A DNA stretch of 64,000 bases from Paraburkholderia fungorum (GCF_900099835.1 NZ_FNKP01000003.1:186001-250000), one strand, 5' to 3'. Shown: positions 45,408 through 55,412, numbered from the stretch's first letter. Notes: a model not told the origin generated them from the sequence alone. Numbers and translations: made by a program.

Positions 45408-46598
45408 GTGACTCACTCTCTTCTGGACGCTCAACCACAGGCCGCATCTTCATTCGTGCCGGTTCGTTCGCCTGCCACGTTCGCCGACAGCCCCGTGTCG
45501 CGCGCATTCGAACAACCGCTTCTGCTCGGCCTGTTCCTGCCGATTCAGGCGGGCGGCTGGAGCGCCTCGACGCTGCCGCGTTCCACCGACTGGAGCTTCG
45601 ACTACAACCTCGCGCTCGTGCAAAAAGCGGAAGCACTCGGTTTCGATCTGGTATTCGCGCTGTCGCAGTGGCTGCCAAAAGGCGGCTATGGCGGCGTATT
45701 CAACGGCGAGGCGCTCGACTCATTCATGTCGCTCGCTGCGATGACGGCGCGCACCGAGCGCATCATTCTGGTCGCCACCAGTCATGTGCTTTATGGACCG
45801 TGGCATCCGCTGCACTTCGCCAAATTCACCGCGACGCTCGATCATATTTCGAAAGGACGCTGGGGTATCAACGTCGTGACCGGTCATCGTGCAGTCGAGC
45901 ATGAAATGTTCGGCTGGCATCGCATCGAACACGATCGACGCTACGAACTGGCGGCCGAGTTTCTCGACGCCGTTCAGCAACTCTGGTCGCAGCCGGATAA
46001 CTTCAGCTTCGCACCTCCGCTCTCAAGCTGGAAACTCGACAAGGCTTTCGTTACGCCGAAGCCGAATTACGGCCGTCCGCTGCTCGTGAATGCAACCGGT
46101 TCGGACGCCGGTATCGACTTCGCCGCACGTTATTCGGACATTGTGTTCATCACAAGTCCCGCTGGTTCCGAAATCGAAGCTGCGCTGGCCGCGTTGCCCG
46201 CCCACACGGCACGCGTGAAAGCCGCTGCCGCGAAGCATGGGCGCCAGATCCGCACGCTCATCAATCCGATGGTGGTGTGCCGCGAGACCGAAGCAGAAGC
46301 ACACGCCTATCGCGATGCAATCGTTGCGCATGGTGACGAAGGTAGCTTCCACCGCTTCGAGAGCGATGCGCATGCGTGGCGCGGCAACGCTCCGCAACGC
46401 AACCAGGCCGCCGCGCGTGCGGTGGGCGGCAACATCTCGATAGTTGGCTCGCCACAGCAGGTTGCCGATTACATCGTGCGTCTGCATCAGGCGGGCATCG
46501 ACGGTGTGCAATTGAGCTTCTTCGATTTTCAACCGGACCTCGAATTCTTCGGCGAACGCGTTTTGCCGCTGTTACGCGAAGCCGGACTGCGCTTCTGA
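45408..46598 (+). CDS. FMNH2-dependent monooxygenase (SfnG/RutA-like luciferase family)
   Basis: A 396-residue luciferase-like oxygenase. The body has the SfnG/RutA look: GLFLPIQAGGWSASTLPRSTDWSFDYN, KGRWGINVVTGH, HDRRYELAAEFLDAV and the end DGVQLSFFDFQPDLEFFGERVLPLL. The first about 35 residues are weakly conserved. The start GTG at 45408 has no clear ribosome site and is uncertain. SfnG oxidises dimethyl sulfone to methanesulfinate and RutA opens uracil; the neighbours favour sulfur. Reduced FMN must come from elsewhere. Confidence 0.85.
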   Translation: MTHSLLDAQPQAASSFVPVRSPATFADSPVSRAFEQPLLLGLFLPIQAGGWSASTLPRSTDWSFDYNLALVQKAEALGFDLVFALSQWLPKGGYGGVFNGEALDSFMSLAAMTARTERIILVATSHVLYGPWHPLHFAKFTATLDHISKGRWGINVVTGHRAVEHEMFGWHRIEHDRRYELAAEFLDAVQQLWSQPDNFSFAPPLSSWKLDKAFVTPKPNYGRPLLVNATGSDAGIDFAARYSDIVFITSPAGSEIEAALAALPAHTARVKAAAAKHGRQIRTLINPMVVCRETEAEAHAYRDAIVAHGDEGSFHRFESDAHAWRGNAPQRNQAAARAVGGNISIVGSPQQVADYIVRLHQAGIDGVQLSFFDFQPDLEFFGERVLPLLREAGLRF

Positions 46599-46679
46599 GC
46601 GTTTCGCCAATGCGCGAAATGGCGGCGTCGCTAGCCGCCGCCGTATGGGTCCGACACCCTCCAACTTCAAGGTGATTCA

Positions 46680-47744
46680 ATGAGCCGACTCTGGTACACG
46701 CGCTGCCCTGCTCCCACTCCGTTCGGCATTGCCGCGCAGAAGGGCTGGCTGCAACAGGAATTCGCCGCCGACGGCATCGACGTCAAAGCGCTGCAGGATG
46801 CCGACGACGTGAAAATTCGCCGCTCGCATTTCACGCACACGCAGCCGTGGTCGTTTCGACAGGGCGGCAATATCCCCGCGCTGTGGGCGCGCGCCCAAGG
46901 CAGCGAAACGCGTCTGATCGGCCTGAGCTGGGTCGATGAGTTCCAGGCATTGATCACCCTTGACCGTCAGCTGGATGCGTCTCCAGAGGCGCTACAGGGG
47001 CGGCGCTTCGGCTTCCCGCTGAACACCCGGGCAAGCGTGGTCGATTTTCATCGCGCGACCGCCTTGCGGGGCTTCTCGTCACTGCTCGGCGCGATTGGCG
47101 TTCAACTCGAAGACATCGATCTCGTCGATTTGCCGCATACACCGCGCGGCCTGGAAGATGCCAAACCTTCCGTGGATGCATCACTCGCGGACTGGCTCGA
47201 CGCGCAACGCTCGCACGAATTCGCACGCGAAGCAGAAGCTTTGCTGCGGGGCGAAGCCGACGTTGTGTTCGTCAAAGGCGCGACAGGTCTCGACATCGCG
47301 AATCTGCTCAATGCGAAGATTCTGGTTGAAATCGGCGCGCAGCCCAACCGCGTGCTGCATGCAAATAACGGCACGCCGCGTCCGCTCACGGTCGATGCGC
47401 AATTGCTGCGCGAGCGCCCCGACCTGGTTGAACGGGTCGTGGCCCGCACGCTGGACGCCGCTGATTGGGCGCAAGCTCATCCGGGCGATGTCGCGCACTA
47501 CGTTGCCCGCGAAACACGCAGCGCAGAGCACTGGGTAGGCCACGCATATCCCGGCGGATTGCATCGTCAATTGACACTCGGGCTCGATCCGCGAGCACTC
47601 GCCGCGCTCGCTGACTTCAAGCATTTTCTGTTCACATGGGGCTTCATTCCCTCCGATTTCGATGTTGACGCGTGGGTCGATCCCGCGCCCTTGCGTGCCG
47701 CGCTCGCAAGACGGCAGCAGGCCGCCGCAACCGCCACGCTCTGA
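46680..47744 (+). CDS. DszB-like sulfinate desulfinase (periplasmic-binding-protein fold, cytoplasmic)
   Basis: A 354-residue protein that would normally be labelled a sulfonate binding protein, but it has no signal peptide (MSRLWYTRCPAP). It carries the DszB desulfinase triad: Cys9 in YTRCPAP (DszB Cys27, YSNCPVP), His50 in HFTHTQP (DszB His60, HFTYDQP) and Arg60 in FRQGG (DszB Arg70, TRFGG). The His-to-Arg spacing of 10 is identical. I infer a cytoplasmic desulfinase releasing sulfite from an organic sulfinate. It follows an SfnG/RutA-like oxygenase, the enzyme type that makes sulfinates. Confidence 0.75.
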   Translation: MSRLWYTRCPAPTPFGIAAQKGWLQQEFAADGIDVKALQDADDVKIRRSHFTHTQPWSFRQGGNIPALWARAQGSETRLIGLSWVDEFQALITLDRQLDASPEALQGRRFGFPLNTRASVVDFHRATALRGFSSLLGAIGVQLEDIDLVDLPHTPRGLEDAKPSVDASLADWLDAQRSHEFAREAEALLRGEADVVFVKGATGLDIANLLNAKILVEIGAQPNRVLHANNGTPRPLTVDAQLLRERPDLVERVVARTLDAADWAQAHPGDVAHYVARETRSAEHWVGHAYPGGLHRQLTLGLDPRALAALADFKHFLFTWGFIPSDFDVDAWVDPAPLRAALARRQQAAATATL

Positions 47745-47784
47745 ACCGGCTGAAATCTCCCCTTTCTTTACACACAATCCTACG

Positions 47785-49401
47785 ATGGCTTATGTCACAA
47801 CGCAGGCGGCGCTGCGCCGCCGCGCGCGCGTCTTTCATCGCGCGCTTGTCTTGTCGCTCTCGCTGGTCGCCGCACTCGGCGCATCGCATGCGCAGGCGCA
47901 AACGCGCGGCGGAACGCTCAATTTCATCGTCACGCCGGAACCGACCGCGCTGGTCGATCTCGCGACTACCGCGACCAACGTGCTGAAGGTCAGTCCGAAA
48001 GTGGTCGAAGGACTACTCGAATACGACTTCAAGTTTCAGCCGAAGCCTTCGCTCGCCACCTCGTTCGAAGTCAGCGACGACAGCCGAAAATACGTCTTTC
48101 ATCTGCGCCACGGCGTGAAGTGGCAGGACGGTCAGCCGTTCACTTCCGCCGACGTCGCTTACTCGATCGAGACGCTCAGGCAGGTTCATCCGCGCGCCAA
48201 AACGACCTTTGCCAACGTCACCGAGGTCGCGACCCCGGACCCGTACACCGTCGTTATCACGCTGTCGAAGCCCGCGCCGTATCTGATCAAGGCGTTCTCG
48301 TCGTCGGAAACGCCTATTCTGCCGAAGCATATCTACGAAGGCACTGACCCGCTCACCAATCCCGCCAACAATGCGCCGATCGGCACCGGTCCGTTTCGCT
48401 TCGTCAAATGGGTACGCGGCAGCTACATCGAATATGTGCGCAACGACGACTACTGGGACAAAGGCAAGCCGCTACTCGACCGCATCGTCGTAAAGGTGAT
48501 CACCGATCCGGCCGCGCGGACCGTTGCATTCGAAGACGGCTCCGCCGATCTGAGCGGCGACACCCCAGTACCGCTCTCCGACCTCGCTCGCCTGAAAGGC
48601 AATCCGAAGCTCGGACTCGACACACGCGGTTACGAATTTCAGGCCGGCGTATCGCGTATTGAATTCAATCTCGACAACCCGGTTTTAAAGAATCTGAAGG
48701 TGCGTCAGGCGATTGCATCGGCGCTAGACCGTGAGGTCATTCGCAAGGTGATCTTCTACGGTTACGCGACGCCGCTTGCCAGCCCGATCATTCCGTCAAG
48801 CCCTTACTACGATCCCGCGCCAACGCCGTATCCCTTCAACGTGGAGCGCGCCAACGCGCTGCTCGACGAAGCGGGATATCCGCGTAAGAGCGACGGCACG
48901 CGCTTTGCGCTGACGCTCGACCCGTTGCCGATTGGTGATCTGCCGGCGCGCACTGCTGCTTATGTGAAGTCGGCACTCGCGCGGCTCGGCATTACCGTGA
49001 CTGTTCGGAGCCAGGATCTGCCCGCTTATCTGAAGCGGATCTACACCGACCGCGATTTCGATTTCTCGGTCAACGGCATGAGCAATCTGTTCGACCCGGT
49101 GGTCGGCGTAGCGCGGCTTTATACGACCAATAATTTCCGGCGCGGCGTGCCTTTCACGAACGGCTCGCATTACAGCAATCCGCAGATCGATCAACTGTTC
49201 GCGCAAGTCGCCGAAGAAACCGACGAGGCGAAACGCAAGCAACTCTTCTCGGAGATTCAACGGATTATCGAGCGCGACCTGCCCGACATCAATCTCGTTT
49301 CACCGCAATACCTCACCGTTTATTCGCGCGCGGTACACGACCATACGACGGGACCCGACGGCGTATCGGGCAGTTTCGCCGATACGTGGTTGCAACGCTA
49401 A
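47785..49401 (+). CDS. Family-5 (oligopeptide/glutathione-type) ABC substrate-binding protein
   Basis: A 538-residue periplasmic binding protein of the DppA/GsiB/OppA family. The signal is Sec-type (RALVLSLSLVAALGASHAQAQ, cleavage about residue 39). Body features are the GVKWQDGQPFTSADVAYSIE signature, DPYTVVITLSKPAPYLIKAFSSSETPILPKH and GTGPFRFVKWVRGSYIE. It is clearly a paralogue of the gene at 50496. No matching permease or ATPase gene lies in the window. A bulky S-containing or peptide-like ligand is plausible. Confidence 0.9.
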   Translation: MAYVTTQAALRRRARVFHRALVLSLSLVAALGASHAQAQTRGGTLNFIVTPEPTALVDLATTATNVLKVSPKVVEGLLEYDFKFQPKPSLATSFEVSDDSRKYVFHLRHGVKWQDGQPFTSADVAYSIETLRQVHPRAKTTFANVTEVATPDPYTVVITLSKPAPYLIKAFSSSETPILPKHIYEGTDPLTNPANNAPIGTGPFRFVKWVRGSYIEYVRNDDYWDKGKPLLDRIVVKVITDPAARTVAFEDGSADLSGDTPVPLSDLARLKGNPKLGLDTRGYEFQAGVSRIEFNLDNPVLKNLKVRQAIASALDREVIRKVIFYGYATPLASPIIPSSPYYDPAPTPYPFNVERANALLDEAGYPRKSDGTRFALTLDPLPIGDLPARTAAYVKSALARLGITVTVRSQDLPAYLKRIYTDRDFDFSVNGMSNLFDPVVGVARLYTTNNFRRGVPFTNGSHYSNPQIDQLFAQVAEETDEAKRKQLFSEIQRIIERDLPDINLVSPQYLTVYSRAVHDHTTGPDGVSGSFADTWLQR

Positions 49402-49443
49402 AGCCTTTCTTTTCGACTCGTAATCTCACGGAATCAGACTGAC

Positions 49444-50493
49444 ATGGAATACAGACAACTCGGCCGCAGCGGCATCAAGGTCTCGACATTGACGCTCGGC
49501 ACAATGATGTTCGGCGGCCCCACCGACGAAGCGACCGCAGCCCGCATCATCGATCAGGCGCAGGAACAGGGCGTGAATTCGATCGATACCGCCGACGTCT
49601 ACGGCAAGGGCGAGTCGGAACGCGTGGTTGGCCGCGCAATCGCGGCACAGCGCGAACGCTGGGTACTGGCGACAAAATTTGCGAACCCGCTGCAAAGCGG
49701 CGACGTGAACGCGCAAGGTGCGTCGCGCAAATACATCGAGCGCGCCGTCGATGCCAGCCTGAAACGGCTCGGCACCGACTATATCGACCTGCTCTACATC
49801 CATCGCGAAGATCACGAAACGCCGGTTGAAGAAACGGTGCGCGCACTCGACGATCTGATCCGCGCAGGCAAGCTGCGTTACTACGGGCTGTCGAATCATC
49901 GCGCGTGGAAGATTGCGGAGTTCAGCCACACGGCGCAGGCGCTTGGACTCGCTGCGCCTATCGCAAGCCAGCCGCTTTACAACATCGCCAATCGTCAGGC
50001 CGAGGCTGAGCAATTGACTGCCGCGCACCGCTATGGGCTCGGCGTGATCTCGTATAGCCCGCTCGCGCGCGGCGTACTGACCGGCAAATACGAACCCGGC
50101 GCGACACCCGGTGCCGATACGCGCGCGGGCCGTAGCGACCGCCGCTTGCAGCAGACCGAATGGCGTCCCGAGTCGATCGAACTCGCGCGGCGCGTGCGGG
50201 AACATGCCGAGGCGCGCGGTTTGTCGGCGGGCCAATTCGCATTGGCGTGGGTGCTCAACAGCCGCTATATCAGTTCGACGATTGCCGGTCCGCGCACCGA
50301 GGCGCAATGGCAGGACTATCTGCCCGCGCTGCGCTATCAATTGAATGCCGACGACGAAGCATTCGTCGATTCGCTGGTGACGAGCGGCCATCCGTCAACG
50401 CCTGGCTTCAACGATCCGGGGCATCCGTTCTTCGGTCGGATTGCGCGTCACGGGGCAACTGAACACACAACGGCAAACGCGCTAAAAGGCTAA
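49444..50493 (+). CDS. Aldo/keto reductase
   Basis: A 349-residue NADPH-dependent oxidoreductase. The catalytic set is present: Asp and Tyr in IDTADVYGKGESE, Lys in LATKFANP, His in LLYIHREDH. The YRQLGRSGIKVSTLTLGTMMFGG opening and GVISYSPLARGVLTGKY segment are typical of the YghZ/YajO-like subgroup. It lies between two paralogous binding-protein genes, and probably reduces an aldehyde or ketone released from the substrate. Confidence 0.9.
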   Translation: MEYRQLGRSGIKVSTLTLGTMMFGGPTDEATAARIIDQAQEQGVNSIDTADVYGKGESERVVGRAIAAQRERWVLATKFANPLQSGDVNAQGASRKYIERAVDASLKRLGTDYIDLLYIHREDHETPVEETVRALDDLIRAGKLRYYGLSNHRAWKIAEFSHTAQALGLAAPIASQPLYNIANRQAEAEQLTAAHRYGLGVISYSPLARGVLTGKYEPGATPGADTRAGRSDRRLQQTEWRPESIELARRVREHAEARGLSAGQFALAWVLNSRYISSTIAGPRTEAQWQDYLPALRYQLNADDEAFVDSLVTSGHPSTPGFNDPGHPFFGRIARHGATEHTTANALKG

Positions 50494-50495
50494 CC

Positions 50496-52118
50496 ATGAC
50501 TGTAGATCGTCGGCGTTTCATGCAGACATCGCTGGCCGCTCTCTCCGCCGGTGCACTCGGCACATGGGCTGACCTCCCGACTGCGGCAGCCGCCAGCACG
50601 CAAGCGACCACGCCCGCGAAGGGCGGCACGCTCACCTACGCGGTCCAGCAGGAGCCGCCGTCGCTGGTTTCGCTGCTCGACACCAATACGGTGATCCGTA
50701 ACATCAGCGCAAAAATTACTGAAGGGCTGTTGCGCTACGACGCGCAGTTCAAACCGCAACCGCTCCTAGCCATTGCCTGGAGCACCAGTGACGACGGTCT
50801 GCGATACACGTTCAAACTGCGGCCCAACGTGAAGTGGCACGATGGCGAGAGCTTCACGTCCGCCGACGTCAGCTACTCGATCCTCACGCAAAAACGCCTC
50901 GGCCCGCGCGGACGCATCACGCTCGCCAATGTCGAGCGGGTCGAAACGCCCGATCCGTTGACGGCCATCGTGGTGCTCGGCAAGCCGACGCCCTATCTGA
51001 TCAAGGCTCTTTCGTCCGCGGAATTGCCCATCGTGCCGCAACACCGCTACGGCGACAGCGATCCTCTGACAAGCCCGAATCTCACCGCGCCAATCGGCAC
51101 CGGCCCGTTCGTCTTCGACCAATGGGTGCGCGGCAGTCACGTCAGCCTTCGCAGGAATCCGAACTACTGGCGGCCGGGCGCACCGAATCTGGACCATGTG
51201 ATCTACCGTATCGTGCCCGATCAGGCGTCCATTTCCGCCGCGCTCGAAACCGGTGAGGTCGATGCCGCAACCAACGTCGGCCTCGCCGATCTGAGCCGTC
51301 TTGCAAAGTTGCCGAATCTGAAAATCGACGACAGCTACGATGCGTATCTGAACAACGCGGCTTTCCTCGAATTCAACCTGGACAATCCAGTGCTTGCAAA
51401 GCCCGAGGTGCGCAAGGCTATTGCACACGCGATAGATCGCAACTTCATCAAGGACAACGTCTTCTACCAACGTTCGAGCGTGGTCGATTCGCCAGTGCCC
51501 GCCGTGTTGTCGAGCTATTACGACGACAGCACCTTTCGCTATCCGTTCGACGTGAACGAAGCGAATCGTTTGCTTGATGCGGCAGGTTATCCGAAACAGG
51601 CCGACGGCCAGCGTTTCGCGCTGAAGATCAACTACATCAGCGGATCGGATTTCCGGCGCGCGGCGGATTATCTGCGCGCTGCGCTCGCGCGCATCGATAT
51701 CAAGGCGAGCATTCTCGACGGCGATCTGCCGACCTATTTGCGTCGCGCCTATACGGCTCGCGAGTTCGATCTGAATCTGAACGGCCTCGGCCGTCTTTAC
51801 GATCCGACGGTTGGCGTGCAGCGCATTTACTGGTCGGACGGTGTCAGGCATCCGCTCATCTGGATCAACGCTTCGCACTATCAGAACCAGCAAGTCGACG
51901 ACCTGTTTCGAGCGGCCGCCGTCGAAACCGACGAGGGCCGCCGCGCGTCCGCGTTCCGGCAGATTCAGCAGATCGTCGGCCGTGACCTGCCGGTGCTGCC
52001 GCTGGTGACGGTGCCGTCGGCGTTGCAGGTGTATCACTCGCGGGTTCACAACCTGAACAACAGCATCGATCTGACGGCGGGCGATTTCTCCGACGCGTGG
52101 ATCGAACCGAAAGCCTGA
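50496..52118 (+). CDS. Family-5 ABC substrate-binding protein, Tat-exported paralogue
   Basis: A 540-residue paralogue of the protein at 47785, matching along its length (for instance VKWHDGESFTSADVSYSI, DPLTAIVVLGKPTPYLIKALSSAELPIVPQH, IGTGPFVFDQWVRGSHVSL). Its export signal differs: DRRRFMQTSLAALSAGALG is twin-arginine type, while its paralogue has a Sec signal. The start lies 2 bases after the aldo/keto reductase stop. Confidence 0.9.
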   Translation: MTVDRRRFMQTSLAALSAGALGTWADLPTAAAASTQATTPAKGGTLTYAVQQEPPSLVSLLDTNTVIRNISAKITEGLLRYDAQFKPQPLLAIAWSTSDDGLRYTFKLRPNVKWHDGESFTSADVSYSILTQKRLGPRGRITLANVERVETPDPLTAIVVLGKPTPYLIKALSSAELPIVPQHRYGDSDPLTSPNLTAPIGTGPFVFDQWVRGSHVSLRRNPNYWRPGAPNLDHVIYRIVPDQASISAALETGEVDAATNVGLADLSRLAKLPNLKIDDSYDAYLNNAAFLEFNLDNPVLAKPEVRKAIAHAIDRNFIKDNVFYQRSSVVDSPVPAVLSSYYDDSTFRYPFDVNEANRLLDAAGYPKQADGQRFALKINYISGSDFRRAADYLRAALARIDIKASILDGDLPTYLRRAYTAREFDLNLNGLGRLYDPTVGVQRIYWSDGVRHPLIWINASHYQNQQVDDLFRAAAVETDEGRRASAFRQIQQIVGRDLPVLPLVTVPSALQVYHSRVHNLNNSIDLTAGDFSDAWIEPKA

Positions 52119-52142
52119 CCATCGACCTGAGATCTAGCTACC

Positions 52143-53678
52143 ATGAGCGCACCTGAACTGGATGACCCGAAGTCCGCCGTACTCGATGCACTGACCTTTG
52201 CCAGTGCGCGGGAGCAGGCCGCAGCATTGGCCGAAGGCCGCGTGTCAGCGGTCGAATTACTGGAACATACGATTGCCCGCATTACACGCTTCGACGGCGA
52301 ATTGAACGCCGTGGTCGCGCGTGATTTCGACACCGCGCGAGCTGCCGCCCGTGATGCCGACGCGGCATTGGCGCGTGGCGACCGACGCCCATTACTTGGC
52401 GTGCCGATTACGGTAAAGGAATCATTCGATGTGGCGGGACTCGTGACCAGCGTCGGCAATCCGGCTTTCGCTGACAACGTCGCAGAGCGCGATTCGCTCT
52501 CGGTTGGCGCTCTGCGTGACGCGGGTGCGTTGATCATCGGCAAAACCAATGTGCCGCTCGCGCTTTCCGACCTGCAAAGCTACAACGAAGTCTATGGATT
52601 GACGCGCAATCCCTGGGATCATGAGCGCACACCCGGTGGATCGTCCGGCGGATCGTCGGCGGCGCTCGCGGCGGGTTATGTCGCGCTGGAACTCGGCTCC
52701 GATATCGGCGGTTCGATCCGCATTCCCGCGCATTTCACCGGCGTTTATGGCCATAAACCGAGCTACGGTCTCGTATCCCTGCTCGGCGCAGGTGCACCGC
52801 GCGGTCGCTTTTCCGCGCGCGATCTGAGTGTCGCCGGGCCGCTCGCGCGCAGTGCAGGCGACCTCGAACTCGCACTCGATCTGCTGCTCAACCGCGATCC
52901 GTTGACGAATAGAGCGTGGCATGTAACGTTGCCGCCCGCGCGTCATGCGCACCTCGCCGGATTCCGTGTGCTGATGATCGATACGTGGCCTGGCACCGAA
53001 AGAAGTGTATCGGAGCGCCTCGTGTCCGAACGCGTGGTCGAGCGATTGCGCACACAGGGCGTGCAGGTGAGCCGCCCTGCCGATCTTCCCGGCGGTCTGT
53101 TGCCCGATCTCACCCGCAGTCATGCGCTGTACCGGACCTTGCTGGGTTCGTCGCTGGCCGAGCCGCCCGCATTGAGCGAGGCGGCCCGCGAGCGCCTCGC
53201 CGCACTCGCCCCCGACGACGACAGCGCCGACGCCGCCTGGCTGCGCGCCCCCACGCTCGCCCATCGCGACTGGCTCAGGGCCGATGAACAACGACATGCA
53301 TTGCGTCATCAGTGGGAACGGCTTTTCGAATCGTTCGATGTAGTCGTGACGCCGGTCGCGCCGGTACCTGCCTTCCGCCACAACCAGCAGCAGCCGAAAG
53401 ACGCGCGCACCTATCCTGTAGCGTTCGAAGACGGCGTGCGCGAAGTGCGCTTCCTCGACTTCTTCTACTGGGCGGGGTTGCCTGTGCTGCCCGGATTGCC
53501 GGCCACCAGTTTCCCTCTCGGTCTGGACGATGACGGCTTGCCGGTCAGCGCGCAAGCCGTGGGGCCGTGGCTCGAAGACCGCACGCCGATTGCATTTGCG
53601 GCCCTGCTGGAAGAGGTTTATGGCGGATTTCTCGTGCCGCCGGGTTATGAAGCGGGCAATACACGCGCTACCCGTTAA
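52143..53678 (+). CDS. Amidase (amidase-signature family)
   Basis: A 511-residue Ser/cis-Ser/Lys amidohydrolase. The catalytic set is at the usual spacings: Lys92 (ITVKESFD), cis-Ser167 (PGGSSGG) and nucleophile Ser191 (SDIGGSIR). It hydrolyses an amide bond to acid plus amine. It is the last gene before a strong terminator in the transporter-reductase-transporter block, so it likely releases an amine from an imported amide conjugate. Confidence 0.92.
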   Translation: MSAPELDDPKSAVLDALTFASAREQAAALAEGRVSAVELLEHTIARITRFDGELNAVVARDFDTARAAARDADAALARGDRRPLLGVPITVKESFDVAGLVTSVGNPAFADNVAERDSLSVGALRDAGALIIGKTNVPLALSDLQSYNEVYGLTRNPWDHERTPGGSSGGSSAALAAGYVALELGSDIGGSIRIPAHFTGVYGHKPSYGLVSLLGAGAPRGRFSARDLSVAGPLARSAGDLELALDLLLNRDPLTNRAWHVTLPPARHAHLAGFRVLMIDTWPGTERSVSERLVSERVVERLRTQGVQVSRPADLPGGLLPDLTRSHALYRTLLGSSLAEPPALSEAARERLAALAPDDDSADAAWLRAPTLAHRDWLRADEQRHALRHQWERLFESFDVVVTPVAPVPAFRHNQQQPKDARTYPVAFEDGVREVRFLDFFYWAGLPVLPGLPATSFPLGLDDDGLPVSAQAVGPWLEDRTPIAFAALLEEVYGGFLVPPGYEAGNTRATR

Positions 53679-53736
53679 ACAGCTTTTCTACTCCTCGATA
53701 CGTGCCGCTCTATTGCGTCACCTAACACCAGATAGC

Positions 53737-53785
53737 CGACGTCGTTGCCCGCATATTCGTGTCGGCAACGACGTCGCTTTTTTTT
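53737..53785 (+). terminator. Intrinsic terminator after the amidase
   Basis: Perfect 13-bp arms CGACGTCGTTGCC and GGCAACGACGTCG enclose a 14-base loop and are followed by a run of T (53778-53785). It ends the plus-strand block 41296-53678. Confidence 0.92.
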
Positions 53786-54174
53786 ACGCTCTCGATAACC
53801 TGCTCGTTCTTTGACAACACTCGCCCCCAAAAAAGTGTCGTGAGCACGCGACATTCGTCCAGTTTCATACGCTTTCTCCTTACCAATCTTCTTCGTCATA
53901 CCCTCTTCCAAAGCTATTTTCTGCCGCTGTATCACGCGAATCTGTTCAATCAACCGACAGCGAATTACCCAAGGAATACTAATAAGTGTCGATGTCCGAT
54001 GCCATCGCCAATTTATTGAAGCTGTAGCGCCTCCCGGAAACAAATGACCGATATCCATATCGACTTTTATTGTTTGTTCCGTCGATTGCTTTTGCTTATC
54101 GTTCTCCCGGCATCGTCAGATGTTCTTCATTTAGTCACTTCCGCGACGCGCCCCTCGACATCGATTCAAACAAT
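53786..54174. other. Gene-free AT-rich promoter region of the porin
   Basis: About 390 bases, notably AT-rich, with no open frame worth calling. It must contain the porin promoter and leader. No operator-like dyad was recognised by eye. Confidence 0.45.
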
Positions 54175-55404
54175 ATGAAAAAACTACTTTTCGCATTCAG
54201 TATTTCTTCTCTGCTGGCCAGCACTGCAAACGCACAAAGCAGCGTCACGCTATACGGTATCGTGACCGGCAACGTTACTTACGTGAACAACGCGCAAACT
54301 GCAGCGACTTCCGCTTCGGGACGGCCAAAAGGCGGCACACAGGTTGCGCAATTCGACAGCGGCTCGTCCGGGCTGGCATCGAGCCGCTGGGGCCTGAAAG
54401 GCGTTGAAGATCTGGGTGGTGGACTGAAATCCATCTTCCAGATCGAGGGTGGCTTCAGCGTGAACAATGGCGCGCTAGGGCAAGGCGGAGCGATATTCGG
54501 CCGGCAGGCTTATGTGGGACTCTCCGCTCCGCAATACGGTACGTTCACGCTGGGTCGCCAGGGTGACGCGTCGGTCGAATTCGTTTCGCCGCTCATTTAT
54601 GGATGGTATTGGGGTAACCTCGCGATTCATCCCGCCGACTATGACAATCTTAACTTCACGCACCGTATCAACAATACGCTCAAGTATCTGTCGGACACTT
54701 ATAGAGGCTTCCGTTTCGGCGGCTTGTACAGCCTCGGCGGTGTGGCCGGCAATGCTACGCAGAACCAGTACTGGTCGCTGGGTGCGAACTATACGGGCGG
54801 AGCGTTCGCGATCGGCGCGTCGATCTTCAATGCGCGCAATCCGAACGTGTCGCTATACGGCACCAACCCGAATGCGACCACGACGGGAAATAACCTCGGC
54901 TCCGCAGGCTCGGCCACGACCGCCGAATCCAATCCGGCTATCGCGGGCTTTGCGTCGGCCAATTCGCAGCAGACGGTTTCCGTCGCGACAACCTATGCAG
55001 CAGGAGGCGCGATCTTCGGCGTGTCTTATTCGAATACGCAGTTCCGTGGTCTCGGGACGACCGCAGCGTTGAATACGTTGGGATATCACGGTTCGACGAG
55101 TCTGAATACGGTGGGCGCAAGCCTGCGTTATCAGGCCACACCGTTCCTGCGCTTCGGCACATCGTTCGACTATACGGAAGGCGGCAGCACGAGCGGCAAG
55201 GAAGGCGCGAAGTACGAGCAGGTCAACCTGGGCGCCGCGTATTCGCTGTCGAAAGCGACGGACCTGTATGTGACCGGTGCATTCCAGCATGCGAGCGGCA
55301 CCGACTCGCTCGGACGTCCGGCCGTGGCTGCGATTGGCTATCTCACACCGTCTGCGACCAGCAAACAGGTCGCGGTATCGGCTGGTATCAAGCATCTGTT
55401 CTAA
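54175..55404 (+). CDS. General outer-membrane porin (Burkholderia-type trimeric porin)
   Basis: A 409-residue outer-membrane beta-barrel. Signal peptide MKKLLFAFSISSLLASTANA with cleavage before QSSVTLYG, the standard opening of beta-proteobacterial porins. Further features are SRWGLKGVEDLGGGLKSIFQIEGGF, GRQAYVGLSAPQYGTFTLGRQ and the C-terminal GIKHLF ending in Phe. It is followed by its own terminator. Its position suggests it admits the substrate of the sulfur locus across the outer membrane. Confidence 0.95.
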   Translation: MKKLLFAFSISSLLASTANAQSSVTLYGIVTGNVTYVNNAQTAATSASGRPKGGTQVAQFDSGSSGLASSRWGLKGVEDLGGGLKSIFQIEGGFSVNNGALGQGGAIFGRQAYVGLSAPQYGTFTLGRQGDASVEFVSPLIYGWYWGNLAIHPADYDNLNFTHRINNTLKYLSDTYRGFRFGGLYSLGGVAGNATQNQYWSLGANYTGGAFAIGASIFNARNPNVSLYGTNPNATTTGNNLGSAGSATTAESNPAIAGFASANSQQTVSVATTYAAGGAIFGVSYSNTQFRGLGTTAALNTLGYHGSTSLNTVGASLRYQATPFLRFGTSFDYTEGGSTSGKEGAKYEQVNLGAAYSLSKATDLYVTGAFQHASGTDSLGRPAVAAIGYLTPSATSKQVAVSAGIKHLF

Positions 55405-55412
55405 AGCAGAAG

